Made by a program: the position numbers and the translations under genes
Notes under the pieces: model-generated
Databases searched by the model: none
What the model saw: the letters and a program-made list of their open reading frames with translations, nothing else
Told to the model about the DNA's origin: nothing
Part shown: positions 1-9,500 of the stretch, one piece after another
How the letters are laid out: the number at the start of each line of letters is the position of its first letter
Numbering within the stretch: position 1 is the first letter of the stretch
Source of the DNA: Balneolaceae bacterium
GTDB lineage: Bacteria; Bacteroidota; Rhodothermia; Balneolales; Balneolaceae
Assembly: GCA_007693395.1 (NCBI GenBank)
Contig: REDS01000075.1
Coordinates: forward strand, 1-41,687
Length of the DNA: 41,687 nt
Direction: 5' to 3'

Positions 1-128
1 GCGCGCTTCAGCAGTATCTGCCCGGCGATGGACTCACAATCGCATGGCCTCTTTACACATTTGTGGGAGCCTTCATTGTGATTACTGTGGCCAACCTTAC
101 CTGTTATGTGCGAACAAAAATGAAGTGA
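1..128 (+). CDS. C-terminal end of a membrane protein (partial)
   Basis: An open frame enters from the left edge (codons in phase with base 3) and stops at TGA 126-128. The last 41 residues include one hydrophobic helix (IAWPLYTFVGAFIVITVANL) followed by a basic tail, VRTKMK. This fits an inner-membrane protein whose last helix ends in a positively charged cytoplasmic tail. The pattern of Trp-Pro, an aromatic, then a glycine-containing helix resembles the C-terminal helix of sodium:solute symporters, but 41 residues are too few to prove it. The gene converges on coaBC, with 27 bp between the two stop codons. Confidence 0.55.
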   Translation, partial: ALQQYLPGDGLTIAWPLYTFVGAFIVITVANLTCYVRTKMK

Positions 129-155
129 TGGTGCGAAAGGGGATGGGATCCTAGA

Positions 156-1355
156 TCAGGAGTCGCCGAAGATACGTTTCAGAATTTCTGATGCAATCTG
201 CTGCTTACTGCCTGAAAAAGTTTCTTCAGAATCTCGTCCAAACAGGTGGATGGTGTTTGTATCTATGCCAAATCCGGAGCCGCTTTCATTCAGGTTATTT
301 GCACAAATCCAGTCAATATTCTTCCCGGAAAGTTTAGCGATGGCATTCTCCCTGAGATTCTCCGTTTCCATCGCAAAACCAATGAGAACCTGATCAGGCT
401 TTCTGTTTTTGCCCAGCCATTTAAGTGTATCAGGGTTCTGCTCAAGTTCTATCTGAAAGCTTGTGCGATCCTTTTTTACTTTATGAGGATGAGATGCAGC
501 CGGTTTAAAATCGGCAACGGCAGCTGCCATGATAATTACATCCGCATCGGAGTGAGATTTCATCACGGCAAAGAGATCATCCGCTGAAATGAATGATTCT
601 GTATGGAAGCGATCCAGGCCGGCTGATTGAATCGGCCCATGAACGAGGGTAACACTACCACCAAGTGACCGCGCAGCTTCAGCCATAGCAATTCCCATTT
701 TCCCCGAACTGGGATTCGATAAAAACCGAACAGGATCTAAAAACTCACGCGTTGGGCCGGCTGACACAACTACTTTTTTGCTGGTCAAAGGCCCCTTAAT
801 GGCATGTTTTTTAATGATTTCATCAGATTTTTCCAGAATTGTATCGTATTCCGGTAATCGCCCCTTATCCTCAAGTCCGCTGGCCAGGTAGCCGGTTTCC
901 GGCTCGAGGATGTAGAAATCCATTTCTGAAGCTTGTTTCAGGTTTTTCACCACTGCCGGGCTCTCATACATTTCACCGTCCATTGTGGGGCAAATAAGGA
1001 TGGGGCTGCGCGCAGCAAGTACCGTTGAGGTGAGCATATTATCGGACTGCCCGTGCACAATCTTTGAGAGTGTATTCGCCGTGCAGGGTGCAATTACAAA
1101 AAGATCGGCCCATTCACCCCAGTGGATGTGCTTGGTCCAGCTTGTATCCGGTTTGTTATCGTTAAAAACATCAATGGCAACCTCGTGGCGGCTGAGGGCA
1201 GAAAAGGTTTCGGTGCCGACAAAGCAGGTGGCAGAAGGGGTCATAATCACTCTCACTTCAGCACCGGATTTTTGAAACTCTCTGAGCAGGTAAACTGCCT
1301 TATAAGCAGCAATACCACCGGTAACGCCTAATAAAATGCGTTTACCGGTAAACAT
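156..1355 (-). CDS. coaBC: Bifunctional phosphopantothenoylcysteine decarboxylase / phosphopantothenate-cysteine ligase
   Basis: Makes 4'-phosphopantetheine for coenzyme A in two cytosolic steps: ligation of cysteine to 4'-phosphopantothenate (CoaB), then FMN-dependent decarboxylation (CoaC). At 399 aa it has the usual length. Residues 1-185 are the flavoprotein half, with [10 protein letters not shown] at 10-19, the expected catalytic His76 in [10 protein letters not shown], and the substrate clamp PTMDGEMY at 123-130. Residues 190-399 are the ligase, with [19 protein letters not shown] from 198 and the basic HKVKKDR at 291-297. The clamp has Asp where E. coli has Asn, and the position of the E. 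coli catalytic Cys (ACGD) is Ser159 (ASGL). I recall similar changes in other Bacteroidetes sequences. It is the last gene of the yicC-gmk-rpoZ-coaBC run, 2 bp after rpoZ. Confidence 0.96.
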   Translation of the reverse strand: MFTGKRILLGVTGGIAAYKAVYLLREFQKSGAEVRVIMTPSATCFVGTETFSALSRHEVAIDVFNDNKPDTSWTKHIHWGEWADLFVIAPCTANTLSKIVHGQSDNMLTSTVLAARSPILICPTMDGEMYESPAVVKNLKQASEMDFYILEPETGYLASGLEDKGRLPEYDTILEKSDEIIKKHAIKGPLTSKKVVVSAGPTREFLDPVRFLSNPSSGKMGIAMAEAARSLGGSVTLVHGPIQSAGLDRFHTESFISADDLFAVMKSHSDADVIIMAAAVADFKPAASHPHKVKKDRTSFQIELEQNPDTLKWLGKNRKPDQVLIGFAMETENLRENAIAKLSGKNIDWICANNLNESGSGFGIDTNTIHLFGRDSEETFSGSKQQIASEILKRIFGDS

Positions 1356-1357
1356 AA

Positions 1358-1651
1358 TCAGAGTTCAGTCTTGGGATATCGAAAAGTAACTTTTTCGTCG
1401 AGCATTTCATCTACAGCTCTTCTTGTTGCATGTGGAAGCTGCTCGAACGCTTTTGAGATCTGCTCTTGCTCTTCGTTGAAGGTGAATTCGTCTTCATCTT
1501 CAAACCCTTCGAAGTACTTCAGTTTCTCGTCGAGTTCGAGCTTTTCCTGGGCTGCAATCTGGCGGGCTCTTTTCGAAAGAATTACAATTTTTTCGTATTT
1601 ATTTGTTGCCTCGGGCCCAAAATCTTCAACATCAAGTGTTTTTATCGGCAT
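1358..1651 (-). CDS. rpoZ: RNA polymerase omega subunit
   Basis: Small accessory subunit that helps assemble and stabilise the beta' subunit of RNA polymerase. The 97-aa product carries the omega/RPB6 core as NKYEKIVILSKRARQIAAQE at residues 17-36, followed by an acidic stretch (residues 37-65) and a short conserved tail. The Bacteroidetes form is often annotated as 'RNA polymerase Rpb6'. Its place between gmk and coaBC is the conserved order in many bacteria (gmk-rpoZ) and supports the call. The gap to gmk is 5 bp and to coaBC 2 bp, so the genes are almost certainly co-transcribed. Confidence 0.92.
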   Translation of the reverse strand: MPIKTLDVEDFGPEATNKYEKIVILSKRARQIAAQEKLELDEKLKYFEGFEDEDEFTFNEEQEQISKAFEQLPHATRRAVDEMLDEKVTFRYPKTEL

Positions 1652-1656
1652 GGTAC

Positions 1657-2229
1657 TTAGTTATTAATAAATGTTTTAACAATCTGTTTAATCTCTTTAT
1701 AGGCAGTTTCAAGGTCGTCGTTAATCACTACCTTGTCGAACCTGCTTGCAAAGTCAATCTCTTCAACTGCCCTGCTTAATCGCACCTGAAGTGAATCGTG
1801 ATCCTCAGTTCCTCGGGAGATTAAACGGTTTTTCAGAGTATCAATCGATGGTGGGGAAATAAACAGAGTGAGTGCCTCATCTCTGTAAATTTTCTTCACA
1901 TTTAGCGCTCCCAGTACATCAACGTCAAGCAAAATAAAATATCCTTTTTTTAACTCATATTCAACGCTCTCGCGAAGGGTGCCATAGAGGGTACCGTTAT
2001 AAAACTCTTCCCACTCAAGAAATGCACCGTCATCAATTTTTTTTCTGAATTCATCTGCAGAGAGAAAATGGTAGTGAACGCCATTCTCTTCACCAATTCG
2101 AGGTGGTCGTGTAGTGGCACTTACAGAAAACTTCAGCAGGGGAAAATCACGAAGAAGCCGTTTCGTCATGGTGGTTTTGCCGCCGCCACTCGGGGATGCC
2201 AGGATTACTATTTTGCCCCTTTTACTCAA
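1657..2229 (-). CDS. gmk: Guanylate kinase
   Basis: Phosphorylates GMP to GDP with ATP, feeding GTP and (p)ppGpp synthesis. The 190-aa product is slightly shorter than E. coli Gmk (207 aa). The P-loop is ASPSGGGKTT at residues 11-20. The GMP-binding part follows with SATTRPPRIGEENGVHYHF from residue 37 and EWEEFYNGTLYGT from 72, and the lid arginines lie in SRGTEDHD. The start overlaps the end of yicC by 8 bp, and rpoZ follows after 5 bp. This suggests translational coupling in one operon. Confidence 0.96.
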   Translation of the reverse strand: MSKRGKIVILASPSGGGKTTMTKRLLRDFPLLKFSVSATTRPPRIGEENGVHYHFLSADEFRKKIDDGAFLEWEEFYNGTLYGTLRESVEYELKKGYFILLDVDVLGALNVKKIYRDEALTLFISPPSIDTLKNRLISRGTEDHDSLQVRLSRAVEEIDFASRFDKVVINDDLETAYKEIKQIVKTFINN

Positions 2230-3103
2230 CGTTTTGAACCTGCTCCCGAATCTGTTCCAGCTTCTCCTTACCGAGCACTATGTGCTGTGATATAGTGGAA
2301 TCATTTGCTTTTGAACCGATGGTATTCAGTTCCCGGTTTATCTCTTGAGACAAAAAGTTAAGCCTTCTCCCCACAGGATTATCACTGCTGAATGCTTTAA
2401 GGAAGAACTTCAGGTGGGAATTTAGCCGGATGATCTCTTCATTGATGTCCATTTTATCGGCAATCAGGGCAATCTCAAGCTCAAGCCGTTCGGGGTCTAT
2501 CTGATCATCAGACAGCAGGTTATTAATTCTGGTCTGCAACTTTTCACGTACTTCCGGCACTCTGTTTTCAGAGAGTTTTTCTACCTCCTTCACAATGTCT
2601 GCAATTCCTTTAATCTGGTTTGCAAGATCATTTTTTAGCTCTTCACCTTCCTGATTTCTCATCTCATTCAGGTTATCAAGCGCTAAATCGATCGCGTTAG
2701 CCGTACAATTCCAGATCATTTCGATTTCATCTTTATCTTCCTCTTTCGACTTAAAGATTCCGTCAAATTGAAAAATATCCTGCAGCTGAACCGGTTGCTG
2801 TATATTTGCTGCAGACCTGATGTTTTCAAGGATTGTGCCGTACGCTTTAACCAGTTCTTCGTTGTAGGTTACATCAACGCCTGTCTTTTCCATATTCTCA
2901 ACATTTATAATCAGGTGAACTTTTCCGCGTGAGAGCTTTTTTTGAACTATTTCTTTGATGCTGAACTCGTGCTGCTGGATGATTTGAGGCATTCTTGATG
3001 AGATATCAAGATAGCGGCTGTTCAGTGTTTTAACTTCAACGGTAACCTGGAATCCGTTTGAGGAGGCTTCACCCCGCCCAAAACCTGTCATCGATCGGAT
3101 CAT
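2222..3103 (-). CDS. yicC: YicC family endoribonuclease/adaptor
   Basis: A member of the YicC/YloC family. In E. coli, YicC is reported as an RNA-cleaving protein or adaptor that promotes small-RNA decay. The 293-aa product has the family's N-terminal signature MIRSMTGFGRGEA, the central DINEEIIRLNSHLKFF (around 225-240) and the C-terminal signature GRRLNFLSQEINRELNTIGS, with a long helical middle. It is the first gene of the yicC-gmk-rpoZ-coaBC run and overlaps gmk by 8 bp. The yicC-gmk link is common in Bacteroidetes and Firmicutes. The RNA target in this organism cannot be read from the sequence. Confidence 0.93.
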   Translation of the reverse strand: MIRSMTGFGRGEASSNGFQVTVEVKTLNSRYLDISSRMPQIIQQHEFSIKEIVQKKLSRGKVHLIINVENMEKTGVDVTYNEELVKAYGTILENIRSAANIQQPVQLQDIFQFDGIFKSKEEDKDEIEMIWNCTANAIDLALDNLNEMRNQEGEELKNDLANQIKGIADIVKEVEKLSENRVPEVREKLQTRINNLLSDDQIDPERLELEIALIADKMDINEEIIRLNSHLKFFLKAFSSDNPVGRRLNFLSQEINRELNTIGSKANDSTISQHIVLGKEKLEQIREQVQNVE

Positions 3104-3172
3104 GTAAATGATTTAATAATTATTTGATTTGCCTGAAAATACTAAAGTAACTACACCAAAGCCCAACAATTA

Positions 3173-4516
3173 TCAGATCGAGGCAATCAGATTGTCGGCA
3201 AGTTTTTTTGCCTCAGCTGCAGTTTTTGCTTCACTATACACGCGAACTATTGGTTCGGTATTTGATTTTCTGAAGTGAACCCATCCGTCTTCAAAATCAA
3301 TCTTTACACCATCTGTTCTGTTGGGATTTTGTCCGCTATACTTCTTCGCTACTTTCTCGAGGAGTTCATCCGCATCGGTGCCAAGTTTACTGAGTTCAAT
3401 TTTCTGTTTGCTCATTTCATATTCAGGCAGTGTATCACGGTAATCTGAAGCCTTCACACCAAGCTCTGCCAGATGTTGCAGAATCATTGCTGTACCAACA
3501 AGTGCATCACGGCCCGGGTGGAGGTCGGGATTAATCACACCGCCATTCCCTTCACCGCTAATTACGGCACCTTTCTGTTGCATCACTTTTACCACATTGA
3601 TCTCCCCAACTGCAGCCCTGTGGCAGATGTGGCCAAATTTTTTTGAAATATCATCAGCCGCACGTGAAGAAGAGAGATTTGTGGCGGTATCTCCGGGGGT
3701 TTTGCCAAGCATAAAATCGAAAGCGGCTACCTGAGTGTACTCCTCGCCGAAGAGGCGGCCGTTTTCATCAACCAGTGCAAGGCGGTCTGCATCGGGATCT
3801 GTAACAATTCCAAGATCACAGGGATTGTTTTTGATAAAATCACAGATCTCTGTGAGGTGCTCCGGCAGAGGTTCGGGGTTATGAGGAAAAATCCCGTTTG
3901 GTTCGCAGTGAAGTTTGTGTACTTGTAAGCCAAGTTTTTCGAGCAGCTTTGGAAGGGCAACAGAACCGGCTCCGTTTACGGCATCCACTGCAACGGTAAA
4001 GTTTTTCTGTTTGATAGATTCAACATCGATGTAAGGGAGTTCAAGTATCTTTTCTATGTGATATTCAATTGCACTGCTATCGGTTGAAATGCTCCCGATT
4101 TCATCAAACATTTTATATGCAAAAACACCTTTCTCTGCAATATCAAGAACCTCGCGCCCCTGCTCTGCATCCAGGAATTCACTTTTGCTGTTCAGTAATT
4201 TCAGGGCGTTCCACTGAGCTGGATTGTGGCTTGCTGTAAGAATAATACCGCCGGCAGCATTGTGTTTCAGCACACCCATTGCAACAGTTGGAGTGGGGGC
4301 AATACCCACTTTTATTACATCGCAGCCAACGCTCTGCAGGGTTGCGCAAACAATATCTTCGCAAATCTGGCCTGTAACACGGGAGTCGCGACCAACCACA
4401 ACTGTGCCCCCATCAAGCCAGGTTCCGTAAGCGGCTGTAAATGTAACAAGGTTTTCAGGGTTTAGATGAGACCCGAAAATTCCGCGAATTCCCGAGACCG
4501 ATATCATTAAAGACAT
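3173..4516 (-). CDS. glmM: Phosphoglucosamine mutase (alpha-D-phosphohexomutase family)
   Basis: Interconverts glucosamine-6-phosphate and glucosamine-1-phosphate on the way to UDP-GlcNAc for peptidoglycan and lipopolysaccharide. The 447-aa product has all four family elements: the phosphoserine loop TASHNPAQWNALK with Ser96, the metal loop DPDADR at 240-245, the sugar loop GEGNGGVI at 321-328, and the C-terminal phosphate loop RKSNTEPIVRVYSEA. The sugar loop is of the GEGNGG type seen in archaeal and Bacteroidetes enzymes rather than the E. coli GlmM type. A phosphomannomutase or phosphoglucomutase activity is therefore possible. A second in-frame ATG lies 9 bp inside the first (Met4). It sits between the adenosyltransferase gene and yicC on the same strand. 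Confidence 0.88.
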   Translation of the reverse strand: MSLMISVSGIRGIFGSHLNPENLVTFTAAYGTWLDGGTVVVGRDSRVTGQICEDIVCATLQSVGCDVIKVGIAPTPTVAMGVLKHNAAGGIILTASHNPAQWNALKLLNSKSEFLDAEQGREVLDIAEKGVFAYKMFDEIGSISTDSSAIEYHIEKILELPYIDVESIKQKNFTVAVDAVNGAGSVALPKLLEKLGLQVHKLHCEPNGIFPHNPEPLPEHLTEICDFIKNNPCDLGIVTDPDADRLALVDENGRLFGEEYTQVAAFDFMLGKTPGDTATNLSSSRAADDISKKFGHICHRAAVGEINVVKVMQQKGAVISGEGNGGVINPDLHPGRDALVGTAMILQHLAELGVKASDYRDTLPEYEMSKQKIELSKLGTDADELLEKVAKKYSGQNPNRTDGVKIDFEDGWVHFRKSNTEPIVRVYSEAKTAAEAKKLADNLIASI

Positions 4517-4576
4517 AGAAATTTCTTTTAGGTTAGTACTACTACTTCTGTGTAACGTTTTTTTGGAAAAGTGTAA

Positions 4577-5122
4577 TTATTTCTTGCTTGTCCATTTGGT
4601 ATCTGCCACGCCACTTACTTGGTTCTCGAAACGAGCCATCACAAACAGAAGATCCGAGAGGCGGTTCAGGTATATAACGGCTGCATCATTTACGGCATCC
4701 GTTGTTTTGGTTTCTACCGTAAAGCGCTCTGCCCGCCTGCATACTGTTCTGGCGTGATGGAGCTCTGCCGCAGCGGGGGTGCCACCCGGTAAAATAAACG
4801 CCGTTAGAGCGGGCAGCTTTTCATCGAGAGTGTCGATCCAGCCTTCAAGCATTTCGATTTGGTTATTGCCAATGCGTTCAACTTTATCCTCTTTGGAAAG
4901 GGGAGTGGCAAGATCAGCTCCAAGCGTGAAGAGCTGGTTCTGAATTTTATTTAACATCTCTTTGCCAATACTGCTTACAGTGTGCGTCAATACCACGCCG
5001 AGTACAGAGTTGAGTTCGTCAACCGTACCGTAAGCATGAAGCCGGTTGTGATTTTTTTCGATTTTTGTGCCGCCAAAGAGAGAAGTGTGGCCTTTATCGC
5101 CTTTTTTAGTATAAATCTTCAT
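4577..5122 (-). CDS. pduO: PduO-type cob(I)alamin adenosyltransferase
   Basis: Transfers the adenosyl group of ATP to cob(I)alamin, making the coenzyme B12 form used by mutases such as methylmalonyl-CoA mutase. The 181-aa single-domain product has the N-terminal ATP loop KKGDKGHTSLFGG (residues 6-18), HAYGTVDELNS (29-39), LPGGTPAAAELHHART (111-126), the RRAER signature at 129-133 and YLNRLSDLLF (151-160). In the common version of the first loop a Thr precedes GD; here the residue is Lys. A methylmalonyl-CoA epimerase gene at 38144 points to the same pathway. It lies 60 bp upstream of glmM and 49 bp downstream of the yigZ-like gene, on the same strand. Confidence 0.93.
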   Translation of the reverse strand: MKIYTKKGDKGHTSLFGGTKIEKNHNRLHAYGTVDELNSVLGVVLTHTVSSIGKEMLNKIQNQLFTLGADLATPLSKEDKVERIGNNQIEMLEGWIDTLDEKLPALTAFILPGGTPAAAELHHARTVCRRAERFTVETKTTDAVNDAAVIYLNRLSDLLFVMARFENQVSGVADTKWTSKK

Positions 5123-5171
5123 GGATGAAATTTTTGATGTAAGGTACTAAGCTTCGTTGTGTTAATCAGAT

Positions 5172-5789
5172 TTAATCTGTGGTGTGGAATGTTTTTTCTT
5201 CGATAGAGAAATCGTTCAAAAGATGTCTGAATGATTTAACCGCATTTTCAAAATCGGCAGCATCCGAAGTATTGCATCCAAGTTTTAAAGTGATTGAAGC
5301 CATGTATTTTGATTCAAGTTCTATGAGTGTAAAACTGTTTTTAAGTTTATCAATGTAGCTTTGCAGATTGTAATTATAATTAAACCGATAGGTTTGTATA
5401 AGAGTTACTTTTTTGAGATTTGCAATTTCAACCGCTTCCTTTGCACTCGCTGCATAAGCCTCAATCAACCCGGCTTTGCCCAGCTTGGTTCCTCCGTAAT
5501 AGCGAACCGAAATGAAGAGAGCATTCATCAAATTGTATGACCGAAGTGTGTTCAGTATAGGCAACCCGGCTGTGCCTCCGGGTTCGCCATCGTCGTTGGC
5601 AAACTCCTCAGGTTCATTCGGGTTTATAATGTATGCATAGCAGTGGTGAGTGGCGGCAGGATGCTCATTTTTTATGGCTTCAAGAGATTTTTCCACATCA
5701 GGCTGGCTTACTGCCGGACACAAATACCCAAGAAACTTTGAGCCTTTTATTCTGAAATCTGATCGATAAATCTCAGTAACTGTAAACAC
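5172..5789 (-). CDS. yigZ: IMPACT/YigZ family protein
   Basis: A member of the UPF0029/IMPACT family. Eukaryotic IMPACT regulates the kinase GCN2; the bacterial role is poorly defined. The 205-aa product has the family's usual length. The conserved block NDDGEPGGTAGLPILN at residues 65-80 and SVRYYGGTKLGKAGLIEAYA (94-113) form the N-terminal domain. A C-terminal ferredoxin-like domain covers about residues 130-200. It is the first gene of the minus-strand run and is divergent from sdhC across a 198-bp gap, so its promoter should lie at about 5790-5900. I cannot point to a clear -35/-10 pair there. Confidence 0.92.
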   Translation of the reverse strand: MFTVTEIYRSDFRIKGSKFLGYLCPAVSQPDVEKSLEAIKNEHPAATHHCYAYIINPNEPEEFANDDGEPGGTAGLPILNTLRSYNLMNALFISVRYYGGTKLGKAGLIEAYAASAKEAVEIANLKKVTLIQTYRFNYNYNLQSYIDKLKNSFTLIELESKYMASITLKLGCNTSDAADFENAVKSFRHLLNDFSIEEKTFHTTD

Positions 5790-5987
5790 GATAGTGGATT
5801 ATAGAATGTTGAATTTTAGGGCAATTTAGACCCTTTCTTAATAAGGATAAACCAGCCTCTAAATACTCATTTATCTTGCCTTTTATACCAAAAGAGACGA
5901 ATTTATAAGTCTAAAGAATTAAAGGGAACTCAGAAAAAACTACCCTGTTTTTTGCCCCCATAACAGCTCACATAATAGTAAGAAACT

Positions 5988-6692
5988 ATGCCATCACTTA
6001 TTGAAGCGTTTCAGTCTCAGGTTGGCCGAAAAATATTAACGGGTTTAACCGGATTTTTGCTCGTCTTTTTTATCATTTTTCATCTTGCCGGCAATCTTGC
6101 CATTTTTGGCGAGCCGGATGCCATGAACAGTTATTCACAATTTTTGCACGATCTTGGCCCCCTGCTTTGGGTAGCCCGAATAGGTTTATTGCTTATTTTT
6201 GTGATTCACGCATACATTGGCATATCAATCTGGATTAACAAGAGAAAAGCACGGCCACAGCAGTATAAGGTTTACAGCAGCAAAGGCGGTCCAAGCCGTC
6301 AGGGTTTAAGCTCACGAAGCATGGCGTTTACAGGCGTTGTACTTCTTATTTTTGTGGTAGCCCACATTAATACCTTCGCACTTGGCGATATGGATACGGT
6401 TTTAATTGATGGCCGTGAAACACACGATATAAAATCACTGGTTATTGATACCTTTCAAAATCCAATCTATGCATTTGGATATACCATTGTAATGATTCTG
6501 CTTGGGGCACACCTTGGCCATGGAATCTGGAGCGCATTTACATCTCTTACGTTACGTAGTAAAAAAGCGTCTGCAACTATATACACTATTGGTGTTGTTG
6601 TAGCTGTGTTGTTGGCGGTTGGTTTCCTGTTTATACCGCTTTATATCTACTTTGGCGGCGGCTGCGATGCAGCACTTATCCATTGTAATTAA
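5988..6692 (+). CDS. sdhC: Succinate dehydrogenase cytochrome b subunit (b558 type)
   Basis: Membrane anchor of complex II; carries haem b and passes electrons to menaquinone. The 234-aa product has five hydrophobic helices (about 18-40, 58-82, 113-133, 160-182, 198-222). This is the single-subunit 'type B' layout, which explains the absence of sdhD. Candidate haem-ligand histidines are His32, His74, His126, His175 and His178, consistent with a di-haem protein. It starts the sdhCAB operon, 25 bp before sdhA. In organisms with this type of complex II and menaquinone, succinate oxidation is thought to be helped by the membrane potential. Confidence 0.95.
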   Translation: MPSLIEAFQSQVGRKILTGLTGFLLVFFIIFHLAGNLAIFGEPDAMNSYSQFLHDLGPLLWVARIGLLLIFVIHAYIGISIWINKRKARPQQYKVYSSKGGPSRQGLSSRSMAFTGVVLLIFVVAHINTFALGDMDTVLIDGRETHDIKSLVIDTFQNPIYAFGYTIVMILLGAHLGHGIWSAFTSLTLRSKKASATIYTIGVVVAVLLAVGFLFIPLYIYFGGGCDAALIHCN

Positions 6693-6717
6693 GTTTTAAC
6701 AGATCAAAAGAAAGATT

Positions 6718-8637
6718 ATGAAATTAGATCCTAAAATACCTTCAGGCCCATTAGCTGAAAAGTGGACAAAACACAGAAACGATATTCACCTTCTTTCACC
6801 AAACAATAAGAGAAAGCATAAGGTAATTGTTGTTGGTACAGGATTGGCAGGTGCATCTGCAGCTGCAAGTTTATCAGAACTGGGATACAGTGTTGAAGTA
6901 TTCAGTATTCTCGATTCGCCCCGCAGAGCTCACAGTATCGCTGCGCAAGGTGGAATTAATGCGGCAAAAAATTATCAAAATGATGGCGATAGTGTTTGGC
7001 GCCTTTTTTATGATACAATCAAAGGTGGCGACTATAGAAGCCGCGAAGCCAATGTGTACCGCCTTGCAGAAGTATCGAACTATATCATTGATCAGGCTGT
7101 AGCTCAAGGTGTGCCTTTTGGCCGAGAGTATGGCGGCTTGCTCGATAACCGTTCATTTGGTGGTGCACAGGTATCACGAACGTTCTATTCGCGCGGGCAA
7201 ACAGGTCAGCAGCTTCTTCTTGGTGCATACCAGGCCATGATGAAGGAAGTTCATTCAGGCCGGGTAAAAATGTACAATCGTCATGAAATGCTCGATCTTG
7301 TTCTTGTGGATGGCAAAGCACGTGGTATCATCACCCGTGACCTTGTAAAAGGAACCGTTCATAGATTTGAAGCAGATGCCGTAATTCTCTGCACAGGCGG
7401 CTATGGAAACGTGTTTTATCTCTCCACGAATGCTAAAAACTCGAATGCTACGGCAGCATGGAGATGCCACAAACGCGGGGCAGCTTTTGCAAACCCATGT
7501 TTTGTGCAAATTCACCCAACCTGTATTCCGGTTTCCGGTGATTATCAGTCGAAACTTACACTGATGAGCGAAAGTTTGAGGAATGATGGCCGTGTATGGG
7601 TGCCAAGAAACAAGGATGAGAAGCGCCATCCAAATGATATTCCTGAGGAAGATCGTTACTACTATCTCGAAGAGAAATATCCAAGCTTTGGAAATCTTGT
7701 GCCGCGGGACGTTGCATCACGTAGTGCCAAAATGGTTTGTGATGAAGGCCTTGGTGTAGGCGATACCGGTCTTGCTGTTTATCTTGACTTCCGCGATGCA
7801 ATCAAACGCGACAGCAAAGAGGTTATAGAAGCCAAGTACGGTAATCTTTTTGATATGTATCAGAACATCACCGATGATAATCCATACGAAATGCCGATGC
7901 GTATTTTCCCGGCAGTGCACTACACAATGGGTGGCCTTTGGGTAGACTACAACCTGATGAGTAACATTCCGGGCCTGTTTGTAGCAGGTGAGGCAAACTT
8001 CTCTGATCATGGTGCCAACAGGCTTGGTGCAAGCGCATTGATGCAGGGTCTTTCCGACGGGTACTTCATCGTTCCTTATACTGTAGGTAACTATATTGCC
8101 GATGTTGACCTTCCGAAAGTGAGTACTGAGCATGAAGCTTTCGCTGAGGCTGAAGACAGCTCCAAGAAAATCATGGATAAACTGCTTGCAGTTAAAGGCA
8201 ACAAAACCGTGATTGAATTCCACAGAGAACTTGGAAAGATCATGTGGGATAAAGTTGGTATTTCACGAAGCAAGGAGGGCCTGGAGTCTGCAATTAAAGA
8301 GATTAGGGCACTTCGCGACGAGTTCTGGGAGAATGTAAATGTACCGGGTGATGCAAATTACTACAATAAGTACCTTGAGTTTGCTTATCGCGTGGCTGAT
8401 TACTTTGAGCTTGCTGAGCTGATGGCAATTGACGCTCTCGACAGAGGCGAATCTTGTGGCTGCCACCTACGTGATGAATATCAAACCGAAGAAGGCGAAG
8501 CTCTCAGAAATGATAAAGAGTATGCATTTGTTTCTGCATACGAGTTCCTTGGAGTTAATGGTAAGCTCGAAACCAAACTCCATAAAGAACAACTCGAGTT
8601 CGAGTTTGTTGAATTGAAACAAAGAAGCTATAAATAA
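6718..8637 (+). CDS. sdhA: Succinate dehydrogenase flavoprotein subunit
   Basis: Catalytic subunit of complex II that oxidises succinate to fumarate. The 639-aa product begins with an FAD dinucleotide fold ([15 protein letters not shown], 37-51). The histidine for covalent FAD attachment is His72 in [13 protein letters not shown]. Active-site elements follow: [11 protein letters not shown], the catalytic arginine region [28 protein letters not shown], and the C-terminal FAD motif [14 protein letters not shown]. The roughly 30-residue N-terminal extension and overall length match the Bacteroidetes/Chlorobi type-B form. It lies between sdhC and sdhB, with 12 bp to sdhB. Fumarate reductase activity in reverse is possible and cannot be excluded from sequence. 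Confidence 0.97.
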   Translation: MKLDPKIPSGPLAEKWTKHRNDIHLLSPNNKRKHKVIVVGTGLAGASAAASLSELGYSVEVFSILDSPRRAHSIAAQGGINAAKNYQNDGDSVWRLFYDTIKGGDYRSREANVYRLAEVSNYIIDQAVAQGVPFGREYGGLLDNRSFGGAQVSRTFYSRGQTGQQLLLGAYQAMMKEVHSGRVKMYNRHEMLDLVLVDGKARGIITRDLVKGTVHRFEADAVILCTGGYGNVFYLSTNAKNSNATAAWRCHKRGAAFANPCFVQIHPTCIPVSGDYQSKLTLMSESLRNDGRVWVPRNKDEKRHPNDIPEEDRYYYLEEKYPSFGNLVPRDVASRSAKMVCDEGLGVGDTGLAVYLDFRDAIKRDSKEVIEAKYGNLFDMYQNITDDNPYEMPMRIFPAVHYTMGGLWVDYNLMSNIPGLFVAGEANFSDHGANRLGASALMQGLSDGYFIVPYTVGNYIADVDLPKVSTEHEAFAEAEDSSKKIMDKLLAVKGNKTVIEFHRELGKIMWDKVGISRSKEGLESAIKEIRALRDEFWENVNVPGDANYYNKYLEFAYRVADYFELAELMAIDALDRGESCGCHLRDEYQTEEGEALRNDKEYAFVSAYEFLGVNGKLETKLHKEQLEFEFVELKQRSYK

Positions 8638-8649
8638 CAGGATATTTTT

Positions 8650-9396
8650 ATGAGTTTGATGACAATAAACCTTAAAGTTTGGCGCCAAAAAAACGCAGAG
8701 ACACCCGGAAAATTCGAAGACTATAAGCTTGATGGCGTAAGCGAGCACATGTCGTTTCTGGAAATGCTGGATGTGCTGAACGAGAATTTAATTAAAGAAG
8801 GAAAAGATCCTGTTGAGTTTGACTACGATTGCCGTGAAGGTATTTGTGGCTCCTGCAATATGGTAATTAACGGCCGTGCACACGGGCCAAAGCATAAAAC
8901 AGCGGCATGCCAGCTCCACATGAGAACATACAACGATGGTGATACCATTGTAATTGAACCTCCAAGAGCAGCTGCTTTCCCAATTATTAAAGACCTTGTG
9001 GTTGACCGCTCTGCATTCGACAGAATTATCGAAGCGGGTGGTTATATCTCAGTGAAAACCGGAGCAGCACCAGAGGCTAACCTTATTCCTGTGCCGCAAG
9101 ATACGTCTAATGAAGCATTTGACTATGCCACCTGTATTGGTTGTGGTGGCTGTGTGGCTGCCTGCCCAAATTCATCGGCAGCACTCTTTACAGGTGCTAA
9201 AATTGCACACCTTAACAGCTTGCCACAGGGACAACCCGAGCGCGATAAGCGAACGGTTGCCATGGTTGACCAAATGGCAAAAGAAGGTTTCGGCGATTGC
9301 TCAAATTATGCCGAATGTGAAGCTGTATGCCCGGTTGGAATCAGTATTTCATCCATAGCAGCTATGCGAAGAGATTATATAAAAGCAATTTTCTGA
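8650..9396 (+). CDS. sdhB: Succinate dehydrogenase iron-sulfur subunit
   Basis: Carries electrons from FAD to the quinone site through three Fe-S clusters. The 248-aa product has the plant-type 2Fe-2S motif with Cys61, Cys66, Cys69 and Cys87 (CREGICGSC...AAC). It is followed by the ferredoxin motif [12 protein letters not shown] and a final cysteine group in [14 protein letters not shown]. All cluster ligands are intact. ATG codons at Met1 and Met4 are both possible starts; I kept the first. It is the last gene of sdhCAB, and a clear hairpin terminator lies about 50 bp after the stop. Confidence 0.97.
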   Translation: MSLMTINLKVWRQKNAETPGKFEDYKLDGVSEHMSFLEMLDVLNENLIKEGKDPVEFDYDCREGICGSCNMVINGRAHGPKHKTAACQLHMRTYNDGDTIVIEPPRAAAFPIIKDLVVDRSAFDRIIEAGGYISVKTGAAPEANLIPVPQDTSNEAFDYATCIGCGGCVAACPNSSAALFTGAKIAHLNSLPQGQPERDKRTVAMVDQMAKEGFGDCSNYAECEAVCPVGISISSIAAMRRDYIKAIF

Positions 9397-9444
9397 TACT
9401 GATCTGAATTGTTTGATTATAAACTATACTTCTATAAATTTGAG

Positions 9445-9478
9445 AAGGCTTTGATGAAAGAATCAAAGCCTTTTTTAT
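9445..9478 (+). terminator. Rho-independent terminator after sdhB
   Basis: A perfect 11-bp stem (AAGGCTTTGAT at 9445-9455 pairing with ATCAAAGCCTT at 9462-9472) with a six-base loop, GAAAGA, followed by a T-rich run to 9480. It ends sdhCAB and separates it from the beta-barrel gene that starts 21 bp later. Confidence 0.93.
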
Positions 9479-9500
9479 TTCAATTTGTAGCTTAATCTTC

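Noticed and set aside
5955-5980. TTTTGC and TAATAG as a promoter for sdhC
   Set aside because: The would-be -10 lies about 10 bp before the start codon, leaving almost no leader, and the -35 match is poor.
7717-8223. 168-aa open frame on the minus strand inside sdhA
   Set aside because: It is antisense to a highly conserved flavoprotein whose reading frame is certain; the predicted protein has no recognisable domain.
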